Shown here piece by piece: positions 15,138 to 21,557 of a DNA stretch of 23,335 nucleotides; the first letter of the stretch is position 1, and each line of letters starts with the position of its first letter. The stretch is from an uncultured Ruminococcus sp. Lineage in GTDB: Bacteria > Bacillota > Clostridia > Oscillospirales > Ruminococcaceae. The notes beneath the pieces were generated by a model, which saw only the letters and a program-made list of their open reading frames with translations, was not told where the DNA came from and searched no databases. The DNA is taken from assembly GCA_945867875.1 (NCBI GenBank), contig CAMBJF010000015.1, positions 1 through 23,335 of the forward strand. The letters are read 5' to 3'. The translations under genes and the position numbers were made by a program.

Positions 15138-15166
15138 ATTATACCACGCCGAAACTCATTTGTCAA
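15138..15166 (-). promoter_or_regulatory. Perfect-consensus internal promoter of the spc segment (rplN onward)
   Basis: Reading leftward: TTGACA (15161-15166), 17 bases, TATAAT (15138-15143). Both hexamers and the spacing are ideal for sigma-A. The start would lie near 15131, giving a leader of about 148 bases to rplN. It should drive rplN through rplQ independently of the S10 promoter. Confidence 0.93.
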
Positions 15167-15227
15167 TACCTTTTTAGAATATTTCCAAAAAAATTCCGTT
15201 CGGATAAAAGCTTACCTCAAAGCTAAA

Positions 15228-15485
15228 TTACTTAGCCTTTTCGATAACCTCAACAAGTCTCCATCTCTTGTCCTTGGAAAGAGGACGAGTTTCCATGATC
15301 TCAACTCTGTCGCCGATATTGCAGATGTTCTGCTCATCGTGAGCCTTGAGCTTGATGGTTCTCTTGATGATCTTCTTGTAAAGGGGGTGCTTTACATTAT
15401 CCTGAATTGCAACAACGATTGTCTTGTCCATCTTATTGGAAACAACCTTGCCGACTCTTGTTTTTCTAAGATTTCTTTCAGCCAT
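15228..15485 (-). CDS. rpsQ: 30S ribosomal protein S17
   Basis: An 85-residue S17, an OB-fold primary binder of 16S rRNA. MAERNLRKTRVGKVVSNKMD and the IVVAIQDNVKHPLYKKI segment are typical. GGGAGG precedes the ATG. It is the last gene of the S10 segment; only weak hairpins, not a convincing terminator, follow it before the spc promoter. Confidence 0.98.
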   Translation of the reverse strand: MAERNLRKTRVGKVVSNKMDKTIVVAIQDNVKHPLYKKIIKRTIKLKAHDEQNICNIGDRVEIMETRPLSKDKRWRLVEVIEKAK

Positions 15486-15499
15486 TAGAATGTCCTCCC

Positions 15500-15691
15500 T
15501 TACTTAGCAGACTGCTCACGCAGAACAGTCTTAATGCGGGCAATGTCCTTCTTGACAGCCTTTAAACGTGCAGGATTATCAAGCTGATTAACAGTGTGCT
15601 GGAAACGAAGAGCGAAAAGCTCCTTCTTGAGATCAACGAGCTTGTTCTCCAGCTCCTGAGCAGTCATATCTCTGATTTCTGAAGCCTTCAT
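15500..15691 (-). CDS. rpmC: 50S ribosomal protein L29
   Basis: A 63-residue helical L29 (MKASEIRDMTAQELENKL, LFALRFQHTVNQLDNPARLK), located at the exit tunnel where trigger factor and SRP dock. Its ATG overlaps the rplP stop by one base (TAATG), so translation is likely coupled. Confidence 0.97.
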   Translation of the reverse strand: MKASEIRDMTAQELENKLVDLKKELFALRFQHTVNQLDNPARLKAVKKDIARIKTVLREQSAK

Positions 15692-16113
15692 TATTCGCTC
15701 GCCTCCTCTTCCTTAGCTACAAACTTGCACTTGATAGGGAGCTTGTGCATAGCGAGACGCATAGCCTCTCTTGCAGTCTCCTCGGGAACGCCGGCGATCT
15801 CAAAAAGAACTCTGCCGGGCTTTACAACAGCAACCCAGTATTCGGGAGAACCTTTACCGGAACCCATTCGGGTTTCAGCAGGCTTCTCAGTGATGGGCTT
15901 GTCGGGGAAAATCTTGATCCAAACCTGACCGCCACGCTTGATGTAACGTGTCATAGCGATACGGGCAGCCTCGATCTGATTTGATGTGATCCAAGCGGGC
16001 TCAAGAGCCTGAAGACCGTACTCACCGTTGGAGACCTTGTTGCCTCTGAGTGCCTTACCGGTCATTCTGCCTCTCTGAACTCTTCTGTACTTAACTCTCT
16101 TTGGAAGCAGCAT
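15691..16113 (-). CDS. rplP: 50S ribosomal protein L16
   Basis: A 140-residue L16, which helps position tRNA at the A site. MLLPKRVKYRRVQRGRM and the RMGSGKGSPEYWVAVVKPG segment are conserved. Its ATG overlaps the rpsC stop by one base and its own stop overlaps the rpmC start. Confidence 0.98.
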   Translation of the reverse strand: MLLPKRVKYRRVQRGRMTGKALRGNKVSNGEYGLQALEPAWITSNQIEAARIAMTRYIKRGGQVWIKIFPDKPITEKPAETRMGSGKGSPEYWVAVVKPGRVLFEIAGVPEETAREAMRLAMHKLPIKCKFVAKEEEASE

Positions 16114-16874
16114 TATGCATTACCTCCTTCGTTCTTGTTAGCGCGGGGTCTGTAACCGCCCTCACGTCTCTTGCCGTCATTATTGCGGCGCTTTCTCTCA
16201 GGCTTTTCAGCAGGAGCCTTGTTTACTCTTGCAGCAGAAGCCTCACCCTTAAGAACTTCGCCCTTGTAGATCCAAACCTTGATGCCGAGACGGCCGTAGG
16301 TTGTGTGAGCCTCAGCGAAGCCATAGTCGATGTCAGCACGGATAGTCTGAAGGGGAATAGTACCCTCGTGGTAGGTCTCGGATCTTGCGATCTCGGCACC
16401 TGCAAGACGACCGCCGCATCTAACCTTGATACCCTTAGCACCGAGCTTCATAGCACGGCCGATAGCCTGCTTCATAGCTCTTCTGTAGGATACACGGTTT
16501 TCGAGCTGAGCAGCAATGTTCTCAGCAACGAGAGTAGCGTCGAGATCAGGCTGCTTAACCTCAACAATGTTGATGTAAACAGACTTGCCCATCATCTTCT
16601 CAACAGAGAGACGGAGCTTCTCGATATTTTCACCGCCTCGACCGATAACAATACCGGGCTTAGCGCAGTAAACGTGGATTCTAACCTTGCCGGCGAATCT
16701 TTCAATTTCAACCTTGGGAACGCCTGCGTCTTTAAGGCTGTTCTTTATAAAATTACGAACGTTGTAGTCCTCAACAAGAGTGTCGCCGAAAGCGGCCTTG
16801 TTTGCAAACCAACGGGAATCCCAGTCCTTGATAACGCCGACACGAAGGCCGTGGGGATTAACTTTCTGTCCCAT
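16113..16874 (-). CDS. rpsC: 30S ribosomal protein S3 with a basic C-terminal tail
   Basis: A 253-residue S3 at the mRNA entry site. The KH domain loop IGRGGENIEKLR (about 77-88) and the C-terminal domain QTIRADIDYGFAEAHTTYG are present. After about residue 215 there is an Arg/Lys/Asn-rich tail (KPERKRRNNDGKRREGGYR) that is longer than in E. coli and of a kind seen in many Clostridia. It lies 20 bases after rplV. Confidence 0.98.
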   Translation of the reverse strand: MGQKVNPHGLRVGVIKDWDSRWFANKAAFGDTLVEDYNVRNFIKNSLKDAGVPKVEIERFAGKVRIHVYCAKPGIVIGRGGENIEKLRLSVEKMMGKSVYINIVEVKQPDLDATLVAENIAAQLENRVSYRRAMKQAIGRAMKLGAKGIKVRCGGRLAGAEIARSETYHEGTIPLQTIRADIDYGFAEAHTTYGRLGIKVWIYKGEVLKGEASAARVNKAPAEKPERKRRNNDGKRREGGYRPRANKNEGGNA

Positions 16875-16894
16875 AATTTACCTCCTCTTTCGAC

Positions 16895-17230
16895 TTATTC
16901 TTTTTCAGCTACAACGAGAGTAACGTTGGAAGTTCTCTTGTTGATGCGGAAAGCTCTGCCATGTGAACGAGGCATAATGCGCTTCATAATAGGTCCGGGG
17001 CAAACGAAGCACTCGGAAACGATAAGGTTCTCCTTATTGAGACCGTAGTTGTTCTCAGCGTTTGCGATCGCAGACTTCAGAAGCTTCTCCAGGTATTCAC
17101 AGGCAGACTTGGGTGTGTACTTTAAAATCGCCATAGCGGTCTCAACGTCCTTACCTCTGATAAGGTCGAGAACGATCTGAACCTTTCTGGGTGCGATACG
17201 AGCATTTGTAAGATGTGCTCTTGCTTCCAT
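16895..17230 (-). CDS. rplV: 50S ribosomal protein L22
   Basis: A 111-residue L22 lining the exit tunnel. ARIAPRKVQIVLDLIRGKDV and the C-terminal PRSHGRAFRINKRTSNVTLV, which includes the tunnel-facing loop, are conserved. GAGGAG precedes the ATG; 21 bases separate it from rpsS. Confidence 0.98.
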   Translation of the reverse strand: MEARAHLTNARIAPRKVQIVLDLIRGKDVETAMAILKYTPKSACEYLEKLLKSAIANAENNYGLNKENLIVSECFVCPGPIMKRIMPRSHGRAFRINKRTSNVTLVVAEKE

Positions 17231-17251
17231 TAAAATCTTCTCCTCTCTGCC

Positions 17252-17533
17252 TTACTTGCCGTTGTTGGATGTCTTGGAGCCTGCGTGGCCCTTGAATGTT
17301 CTTGTAGGTGCGAACTCACCGAGCTTGTGACCTACCATATCCTCAGTAACATAAACGGGAACGTGCTTTCTGCCGTCGTGAACAGCGAAAGTGTGTCCTA
17401 CGAAATCAGGGAAAATTGTTGAGGATCTGCTCCAGGTCTTGAGGACCTTCTTTTCGCCTGCCTCGTTCATAGCAATAACTCTCTTTAAAAGGACTTCCTG
17501 AACGTAAGGTCCCTTCTTGATACTTCTGCTCAT
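17252..17533 (-). CDS. rpsS: 30S ribosomal protein S19
   Basis: A 93-residue S19 of the 30S head: MSRSIKKGPYVQEVLLKRV, the TWSRSSTIFPDFVGHTFAVH block and GHKLGEFAPTRTFKGHAG. GGGGAGG precedes the ATG. A 136-base gap with a strong hairpin separates it from rplB. Confidence 0.98.
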   Translation of the reverse strand: MSRSIKKGPYVQEVLLKRVIAMNEAGEKKVLKTWSRSSTIFPDFVGHTFAVHDGRKHVPVYVTEDMVGHKLGEFAPTRTFKGHAGSKTSNNGK

Positions 17534-17573
17534 TGGTTTTCCTCCCCTCTCAGATGTTTAGAGGCAAGATAGT

Positions 17574-17602
17574 GTTGATTTTGTCACGAAGACAAAATCA
17601 AC
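17574..17602 (-). other. Perfect 12-bp hairpin between rplB and rpsS
   Basis: GTTGATTTTGTC pairs perfectly with GACAAAATCAAC around a five-base loop (TTCGT on the transcript). It is followed by ACTATC and not a T run, so it does not look like an intrinsic terminator in the operon direction. It lies about 40 bases before the rpsS start inside a 136-base gap. It could be an RNase III-type processing site, a stability element or a protein-binding site. Confidence 0.85.
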
Positions 17603-17669
17603 AATTCTCCTCTTTACGAATCCTATGAGTATAATAAAATATTTTGAAGTGCGATGGAATGGTTCCGAA

Positions 17670-18503
17670 TTACTTACCGTTTCTTCTCTTAACGATAAAC
17701 TTGTCGGAACGGTTGTGGTTAGCTCTGGTCTTGTAGCCGAGAGCGGGCTTGCCCCAAGGAGTAACAGGTCCGGGACGACCAACAGGGGACTTACCTTCAC
17801 CACCACCGTGGGGGTGGTCGCAGGGGTTCATTACAGAACCTCTAACAGTAGGTCTGATGCCCTTGTGACGGGTGCGTCCTGCCTTACCGAGGTTAACATT
17901 TTCGTGATCGATATTGCCTACCTGACCGATAGTAGCCATGCAGCCAACTGCGATCTTTCTCATCTCACCGGAAGGAAGTCTTACGAGAGCATAATCCTCT
18001 TCCTTACCCATAAGCTGAGCCATGTTGCCGGCAGATCTAACGAGCTGAGCGCCCTTGCCGGGATAAAGCTCAAGGTTGTGGATGAAGGTACCAACAGGGA
18101 TATCACCGAGCTTAAGAGCATTACCGGGCTTGATATCAGCGTCAGAACCTGCTCTGATAACGTCGCCTACCTTAAGACCGTAGGGAGCGATGATATATCT
18201 CTTCTCGCCGTCCTCGTACTGAACGAGAGCGATGAATGCGCTTCTGTTGGGATCGTACTCAAGAGTCATAACAGTAGCGTTCATGCCCTGCTTGTCTCTC
18301 TTGAAATCGATAATTCTGTATTTTTTTCTGTTTCCGCCGCCTCTGTGACGAACAGTGATACGACCGTAGCTGTTTCTTCCTGCCTTCTTATCGAGAGGAG
18401 CGAGGAGGCTCTTTTCGGGAGCGACCTTAGAAAGCTCGCTGTAGTCGGTAACAGTCATCTGACGTCTTGAAGGGGACGTAGGCTTATATGACTTGATAGC
18501 CAT
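17670..18503 (-). CDS. rplB: 50S ribosomal protein L2
   Basis: A 277-residue L2, needed for subunit association and peptidyl transfer. The RNA-binding domain has NSYGRITVRHRGGGNRKKYR; the C-terminus carries the conserved NPCDHPHGGGEGKSPVGR with the functionally important histidine. AAGGAG precedes the ATG. Confidence 0.98.
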   Translation of the reverse strand: MAIKSYKPTSPSRRQMTVTDYSELSKVAPEKSLLAPLDKKAGRNSYGRITVRHRGGGNRKKYRIIDFKRDKQGMNATVMTLEYDPNRSAFIALVQYEDGEKRYIIAPYGLKVGDVIRAGSDADIKPGNALKLGDIPVGTFIHNLELYPGKGAQLVRSAGNMAQLMGKEEDYALVRLPSGEMRKIAVGCMATIGQVGNIDHENVNLGKAGRTRHKGIRPTVRGSVMNPCDHPHGGGEGKSPVGRPGPVTPWGKPALGYKTRANHNRSDKFIVKRRNGK

Positions 18504-18557
18504 TGTGATTTCAACTCCTTAAAGTGGTTTTGCGAAGGGAAATACCCTCCATACATT

Positions 18558-18593
18558 CCGTTTCGGGAAAACGGTTATCCGAATCTCTCGGAT
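18558..18593 (-). other. Tandem hairpins between rplW and rplB
   Basis: Two adjacent six-pair hairpins: CCGTTT/AAACGG (18558-18574, loop five) and ATCCGA/TCGGAT (18577-18593, loop five), the second running up to the rplW stop codon. There is no T run. They occupy about 40% of an 89-base intercistronic gap. Confidence 0.6.
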
Positions 18594-18883
18594 TACATCA
18601 TACCATCAAAGAATTCGATGGTCTTGGAGCCCTCAGCGAGAGTAACGATAGCCTTTTTCCAAGAAGGAGTAACGCCTCTGCTCAGCCCAACTCTCTTAGC
18701 TCTGCCTCTCACGTTCATAGTGTTAACGCTTGCGACCTGAACGCCGAAAAGCTCTTCAACTGCCTTAGCGATCTCGATCTTGTTAGCGTTCTTGGCAACC
18801 TTAAAAGTGTACTTGTTTTCCTGCAGACCGCCCATGCTCTTTTCAGTGATGATGGGCTTAATGATGATGTCCTGTGCAGTCAT
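18593..18883 (-). CDS. rplW: 50S ribosomal protein L23
   Basis: A 96-residue L23 at the exit tunnel, docking site for trigger factor and SRP. PIITEKSMGGLQENKYTF and FGVQVASVNTMNVRGRAKR are typical. The ATG overlaps the rplD stop by one base and the GAGGAGG site lies in rplD, so translation is likely coupled. Confidence 0.98.
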   Translation of the reverse strand: MTAQDIIIKPIITEKSMGGLQENKYTFKVAKNANKIEIAKAVEELFGVQVASVNTMNVRGRAKRVGLSRGVTPSWKKAIVTLAEGSKTIEFFDGMM

Positions 18884-19506
18884 TATGCATACACCTCCTC
18901 AATCTTTGCAACTGCGTCCTTGACAACAACGAACTTGTCGTAGTTGAGGATATCGTAAACATTGATTGTGTTTACGAGAGCAGTCTTAACGCCGGGGATA
19001 TTGGCAGCACTCTTGATAACCTTGGCATCAACCTCGGGCATAACGATAAGAGTCTTGCCCTGAGCGCCAACAGCGCCGAGCATCTTTACCATATCCTTGG
19101 TCTTGTAATCATTCATAGTGATATTGTCGAGAACGATCATATCACCGGAGAGAACCTTAGAAGAAAGAGCAGACTTCATAGCAAGTCTCTTGAGCTTCTT
19201 GTTTACAGTGAAACGATAGGTTCTGGGCTTGGGGCCGAGTGCAATACCGCCGTGTGTCCACTGGGGAGCTCTTGTGGAGCCCTGTCTTGCGTGGCCTGTA
19301 CCCTTCTGTCTCCAGGGCTTTCTTCCGCCGCCGCTTACCTCAGTACGGGTAAGAGTGGACTGTGTGCCCTGTCTCTGGTTTGCAAGGTAGTTTACAACCA
19401 TTGTGTGCATAGCAGGAACATTGGGAGTAATACCGAAAATTGCATCTGACAGCTCAATGGTGGAAACCTCTTTACCTGTCATATCCATAACTTTAATATT
19501 AGGCAT
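18883..19506 (-). CDS. rplD: 50S ribosomal protein L4
   Basis: A 207-residue L4. The tunnel loop GGGRKPWRQKGTGHARQGS is conserved. In E. coli L4 represses the S10 operon at its leader; whether that holds here is unknown, but the S10 leader is long and structured. It lies 18 bases after rplC. Confidence 0.98.
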   Translation of the reverse strand: MPNIKVMDMTGKEVSTIELSDAIFGITPNVPAMHTMVVNYLANQRQGTQSTLTRTEVSGGGRKPWRQKGTGHARQGSTRAPQWTHGGIALGPKPRTYRFTVNKKLKRLAMKSALSSKVLSGDMIVLDNITMNDYKTKDMVKMLGAVGAQGKTLIVMPEVDAKVIKSAANIPGVKTALVNTINVYDILNYDKFVVVKDAVAKIEEVYA

Positions 19507-19524
19507 TATCGCTTCCTCCTTCCA

Positions 19525-20160
19525 TTAAGCTTTCTTAACGCAGTCAACGATAGTAACGATGCCGTTCTTAGGACCGGGGATAGCACCCTTAACTGCGATA
19601 AGATTGTTTTCAACGTCGATCTTTACGATCTCGAGGTTCTGAACAGTAACCTTTTCAGCGCCCATGTGACCGGGGAGAGCCTTACCCTTGAAGATTCTTG
19701 AAGGGGAAGAGCACGCACCCATAGAACCGGCCTGTCTTGCAACAGGACCTGTACCGTGAGTTTCCTTCAGTCTGTGGTTGTTGTTTCTCTTGATAGTACC
19801 CTGGAAGCCCTTACCCTTGGAAGTACCGCAGACATCAACGATGTCGCCTACCTCAAAAGTATCAGCCTTGAGTACATCGCCCACATTGAGAGACTCAGCA
19901 TTGTCGAGTCTGAACTCCTTGAGGGTTCTCTTGAGAGCAACGTCAGCCTTAGCAAAGTGACCCTTTACAGGCTTGTTGACGAGCTTCTCCCTTACGTCGC
20001 CGAAACCGCACTGAACTGCGCTGTAGCCGTCGTTTTCAACGGTTTTCTTCTGAACTACTACGCAGGGACCGGCTTCAACAACGGTAACAGGAATAACCTT
20101 TCCTGCCTCATCGAAAATCTGTGTCATACCGATTTTCTTACCGATGATTGCCTTTGTCAT
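19525..20160 (-). CDS. rplC: 50S ribosomal protein L3
   Basis: A 211-residue L3. MTKAIIGKKIGMTQIFDEAG opens it, and the extension reaching the peptidyl transferase centre includes GTGPVARQAGSMGACSSPSR. GGGAGG precedes the ATG. A 92-base gap with two hairpins separates it from rpsJ. Confidence 0.98.
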   Translation of the reverse strand: MTKAIIGKKIGMTQIFDEAGKVIPVTVVEAGPCVVVQKKTVENDGYSAVQCGFGDVREKLVNKPVKGHFAKADVALKRTLKEFRLDNAESLNVGDVLKADTFEVGDIVDVCGTSKGKGFQGTIKRNNNHRLKETHGTGPVARQAGSMGACSSPSRIFKGKALPGHMGAEKVTVQNLEIVKIDVENNLIAVKGAIPGPKNGIVTIVDCVKKA

Positions 20161-20185
20161 ATTTTTTCCTCCCTATAGGTTATTG

Positions 20186-20242
20186 GTTGGCGCTTTGCCA
20201 ACATTGACCCCACATTTCCTGACATCTTTTCGTATAAACGAA
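20186..20242 (-). other. Two hairpins between rpsJ and rplC
   Basis: GTTGGC/GCCAAC (20186-20202, six pairs, loop five) and TTCGT/ACGAA (20229-20242, five pairs, loop four). Neither has a following T run. They are short enough that chance cannot be excluded for the second. Confidence 0.5.
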
Positions 20243-20252
20243 GGAAATCGGA

Positions 20253-20567
20253 TTACTTAATTTCCATTACGATGTCAACGCCTGCGGGAAGCTCAAGACC
20301 CTGAAGAGCCTCGGTAGTCTTAGCAGTAGGTCTGAGAACGTCGATAAGCCTCTTGTGAGTTCTCATCTCGAACTGCTCACGGCTATCCTTGTCCTTGTGT
20401 ACAGCACGGAGAATAGTGATGATCTCCTTGTCTGTAGGAAGGGGGATAGGACCGGAAACTCTTGCACCGCTGCGCTTAGCCGCATCAACAATTTTAGCTG
20501 CTGCTGCGTCAACTACAGCGTGATCATAACCCTTGATCTTGATTCTGATTTTTTCATTGACTGCCAT
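20253..20567 (-). CDS. rpsJ: 30S ribosomal protein S10
   Basis: A 104-residue S10 (NusE), the first gene of the cluster. It has IRIKIKGYDHAVVDAAAAKI, the VSGPIPLPTDK block and the EQFEMRTHKRLIDV segment, typical of both its ribosomal and its antitermination roles. AGGAGG lies ahead of the ATG. The str-operon genes (rpsL, rpsG, fusA, tuf) that often precede it are not upstream; a long leader and promoter are. Confidence 0.98.
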   Translation of the reverse strand: MAVNEKIRIKIKGYDHAVVDAAAAKIVDAAKRSGARVSGPIPLPTDKEIITILRAVHKDKDSREQFEMRTHKRLIDVLRPTAKTTEALQGLELPAGVDIVMEIK

Positions 20568-20893
20568 TAAAATCGCCTCCTGAAATTATTTAAAGATGGG
20601 GGACGAGTTTGCAACACCCAATATTTATCTGTATCCGCACACGCCGTATGTTCATCACACGCCGCCGTGTGTTTCGTGATAAACGACATAAAAAATCCCG
20701 AAAACACATAATATGTTTCGGGTTGCCGCAAGCACACAAATGCTCACCTACAGATATAGTTACCTGTGGTTTGAGACACTAACTGTGTTCGGTATTACAG
20801 CCGCCCGGTTTCAAATCGGACATACTCTGCGGAAATTCCCTTACAAACCGTAAGCAACCTTCCGCTTCATCGCATATCATTCGCAGTCACGCA
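20568..20893 (-). promoter_or_regulatory. Structured S10-operon mRNA leader (candidate cis-regulatory RNA)
   Basis: About 325 non-coding bases between the likely transcript start and rpsJ. In transcript order: hairpin 20829-20865 with nested stems GCGGAA/TTCCGC and CTTAC/GTAAG; hairpin 20743-20775 with CTCA/TGAG, CC/GG and ACAG/CTGT around a ten-base loop; a terminator-like hairpin 20697-20722; hairpin 20656-20671 (CACACG/CGTGTG). Bases 20659-20676 carry an 18-base box also found in the rplN leader. I found no convincing gene in it. Regulation by a ribosomal protein is a reasonable guess; I could not name an established RNA family for it. Confidence 0.7.
20690..20722 (-). terminator. Terminator-like attenuator inside the S10 leader
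   Basis: Reading leftward, CCCGAAA pairs with TTTCGGG around a loop of about 12 bases that can pair further, and ATTTTTT follows. It lies about 170 bases after the promoter and 123 bases before rpsJ with no gene in between, so it suggests premature termination as a control point. Confidence 0.75.
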
Positions 20894-20899
20894 AGTAGT

Positions 20900-20928
20900 A
20901 TTATAACATACTTTTCCGTGGTTTGCAA
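20900..20928 (-). promoter_or_regulatory. Main promoter of the S10-spc-alpha cluster
   Basis: Reading leftward: TTGCAA (20923-20928), 17 bases, TATAAT (20900-20905). The start would lie near 20893. It is 78 bases after the end of the upstream hypothetical gene, so the cluster has its own start. Confidence 0.88.
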
Positions 20929-21005
20929 GCATTTTGCAGGATCATATATGCAGAATTTTGCGGATTTTATCAAACATATTTTGTGCACATCTTACAAAGT
21001 GCATA

Positions 21006-21494
21006 TCAATACATCATTTCGCCGTTCTCATCGACCTTTAATCCCACAAATCCCTCAAGGTTATACCCCATAAACATTGCTTCAATATTTTTCCCGAATC
21101 TTTCCTTGATTATTCCGTCGTCAACAAGGCTCAGATATGCATTCATCACGCACTGATAGTATTTTGTCACAGCAGTGCAGTCCATATCGCCGTAGCCCTT
21201 GAAATCGCACCACATCTCCACCGAGCCGTCCACCGCAGAATTATCGTTCACACAGGCAAAGCGGAACTTCTTCCAGTCATCGGGACTATTGCCCTTTTCT
21301 TTCAGCTGCTTTTCGGTGTTGTAGCCGATATATCCGTCTCCCCCGTCAAGTGAAAAAGCAAGGGAACATATGCCGTTGTCGCACATCTCGTTTATCTCGT
21401 CGGCTATCCATTTTTTCAGTGAAAAGATAAGCGCCTTGTCATATTCGTCCTCAGGCTCACAGCCGAACCTTTCAATTATTTCAGCAGTTTTCAT
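21006..21494 (-). CDS. Hypothetical acidic protein, function unknown
   Basis: A 162-residue protein that I do not recognise. It is acidic, soluble, rich in Asp, Glu, aromatic residues and Cys (six cysteines, not in a CxxC pattern), with a predicted helical N-terminus and a middle part FSLDGGDGYIGYNTE of beta character. There is no signal peptide or membrane segment. GAGG lies seven bases before the ATG, and the codon usage matches the neighbours, so it looks like a real gene. It sits 16 bases past the proS terminator, so its transcription probably depends on readthrough. Small acidic proteins of this type are often immunity-like or DUF proteins, but nothing here proves that. Confidence 0.75.
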   Translation of the reverse strand: MKTAEIIERFGCEPEDEYDKALIFSLKKWIADEINEMCDNGICSLAFSLDGGDGYIGYNTEKQLKEKGNSPDDWKKFRFACVNDNSAVDGSVEMWCDFKGYGDMDCTAVTKYYQCVMNAYLSLVDDGIIKERFGKNIEAMFMGYNLEGFVGLKVDENGEMMY

Positions 21495-21509
21495 CGCCGC
21501 ACCTCATTT

Positions 21510-21543
21510 ATAAAAACGGCTGCCGCACTACGCAGCAGCCGTT
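21510..21543 (-). terminator. Rho-independent terminator after proS
   Basis: AACGGCTGC pairs with GCAGCCGTT (nine pairs) and a run of T follows (AAAAA at 21512-21516 on the given strand). It lies 15 bases past the proS stop and just before the ribosome binding site of the next gene. Confidence 0.88.
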
Positions 21544-21557
21544 ACAGATCATCTCAA

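Noticed and set aside
15167..15227. Possible terminator after rpsQ
   Set aside because: The TCC/GGA stem before the T run is only three to four pairs; too weak to call, so readthrough from the S10 segment into rplN is likely.
16101..17048. 315-residue plus-strand ORF opposite rplP/rpsC/rplV
   Set aside because: Leu/Ser/Val-rich shadow frame that spans three certain ribosomal genes; such long antisense frames are common here because of codon bias.
17620..17669. Weak promoter between rplB and rpsS (TATTAT or TATACT with no good -35)
   Set aside because: The best -35 match is only three of six bases, well below the other promoters in the window.
17625..18470. 281-residue plus-strand ORF opposite rplB
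   Set aside because: Antisense shadow of rplB with no start signal and no family match.
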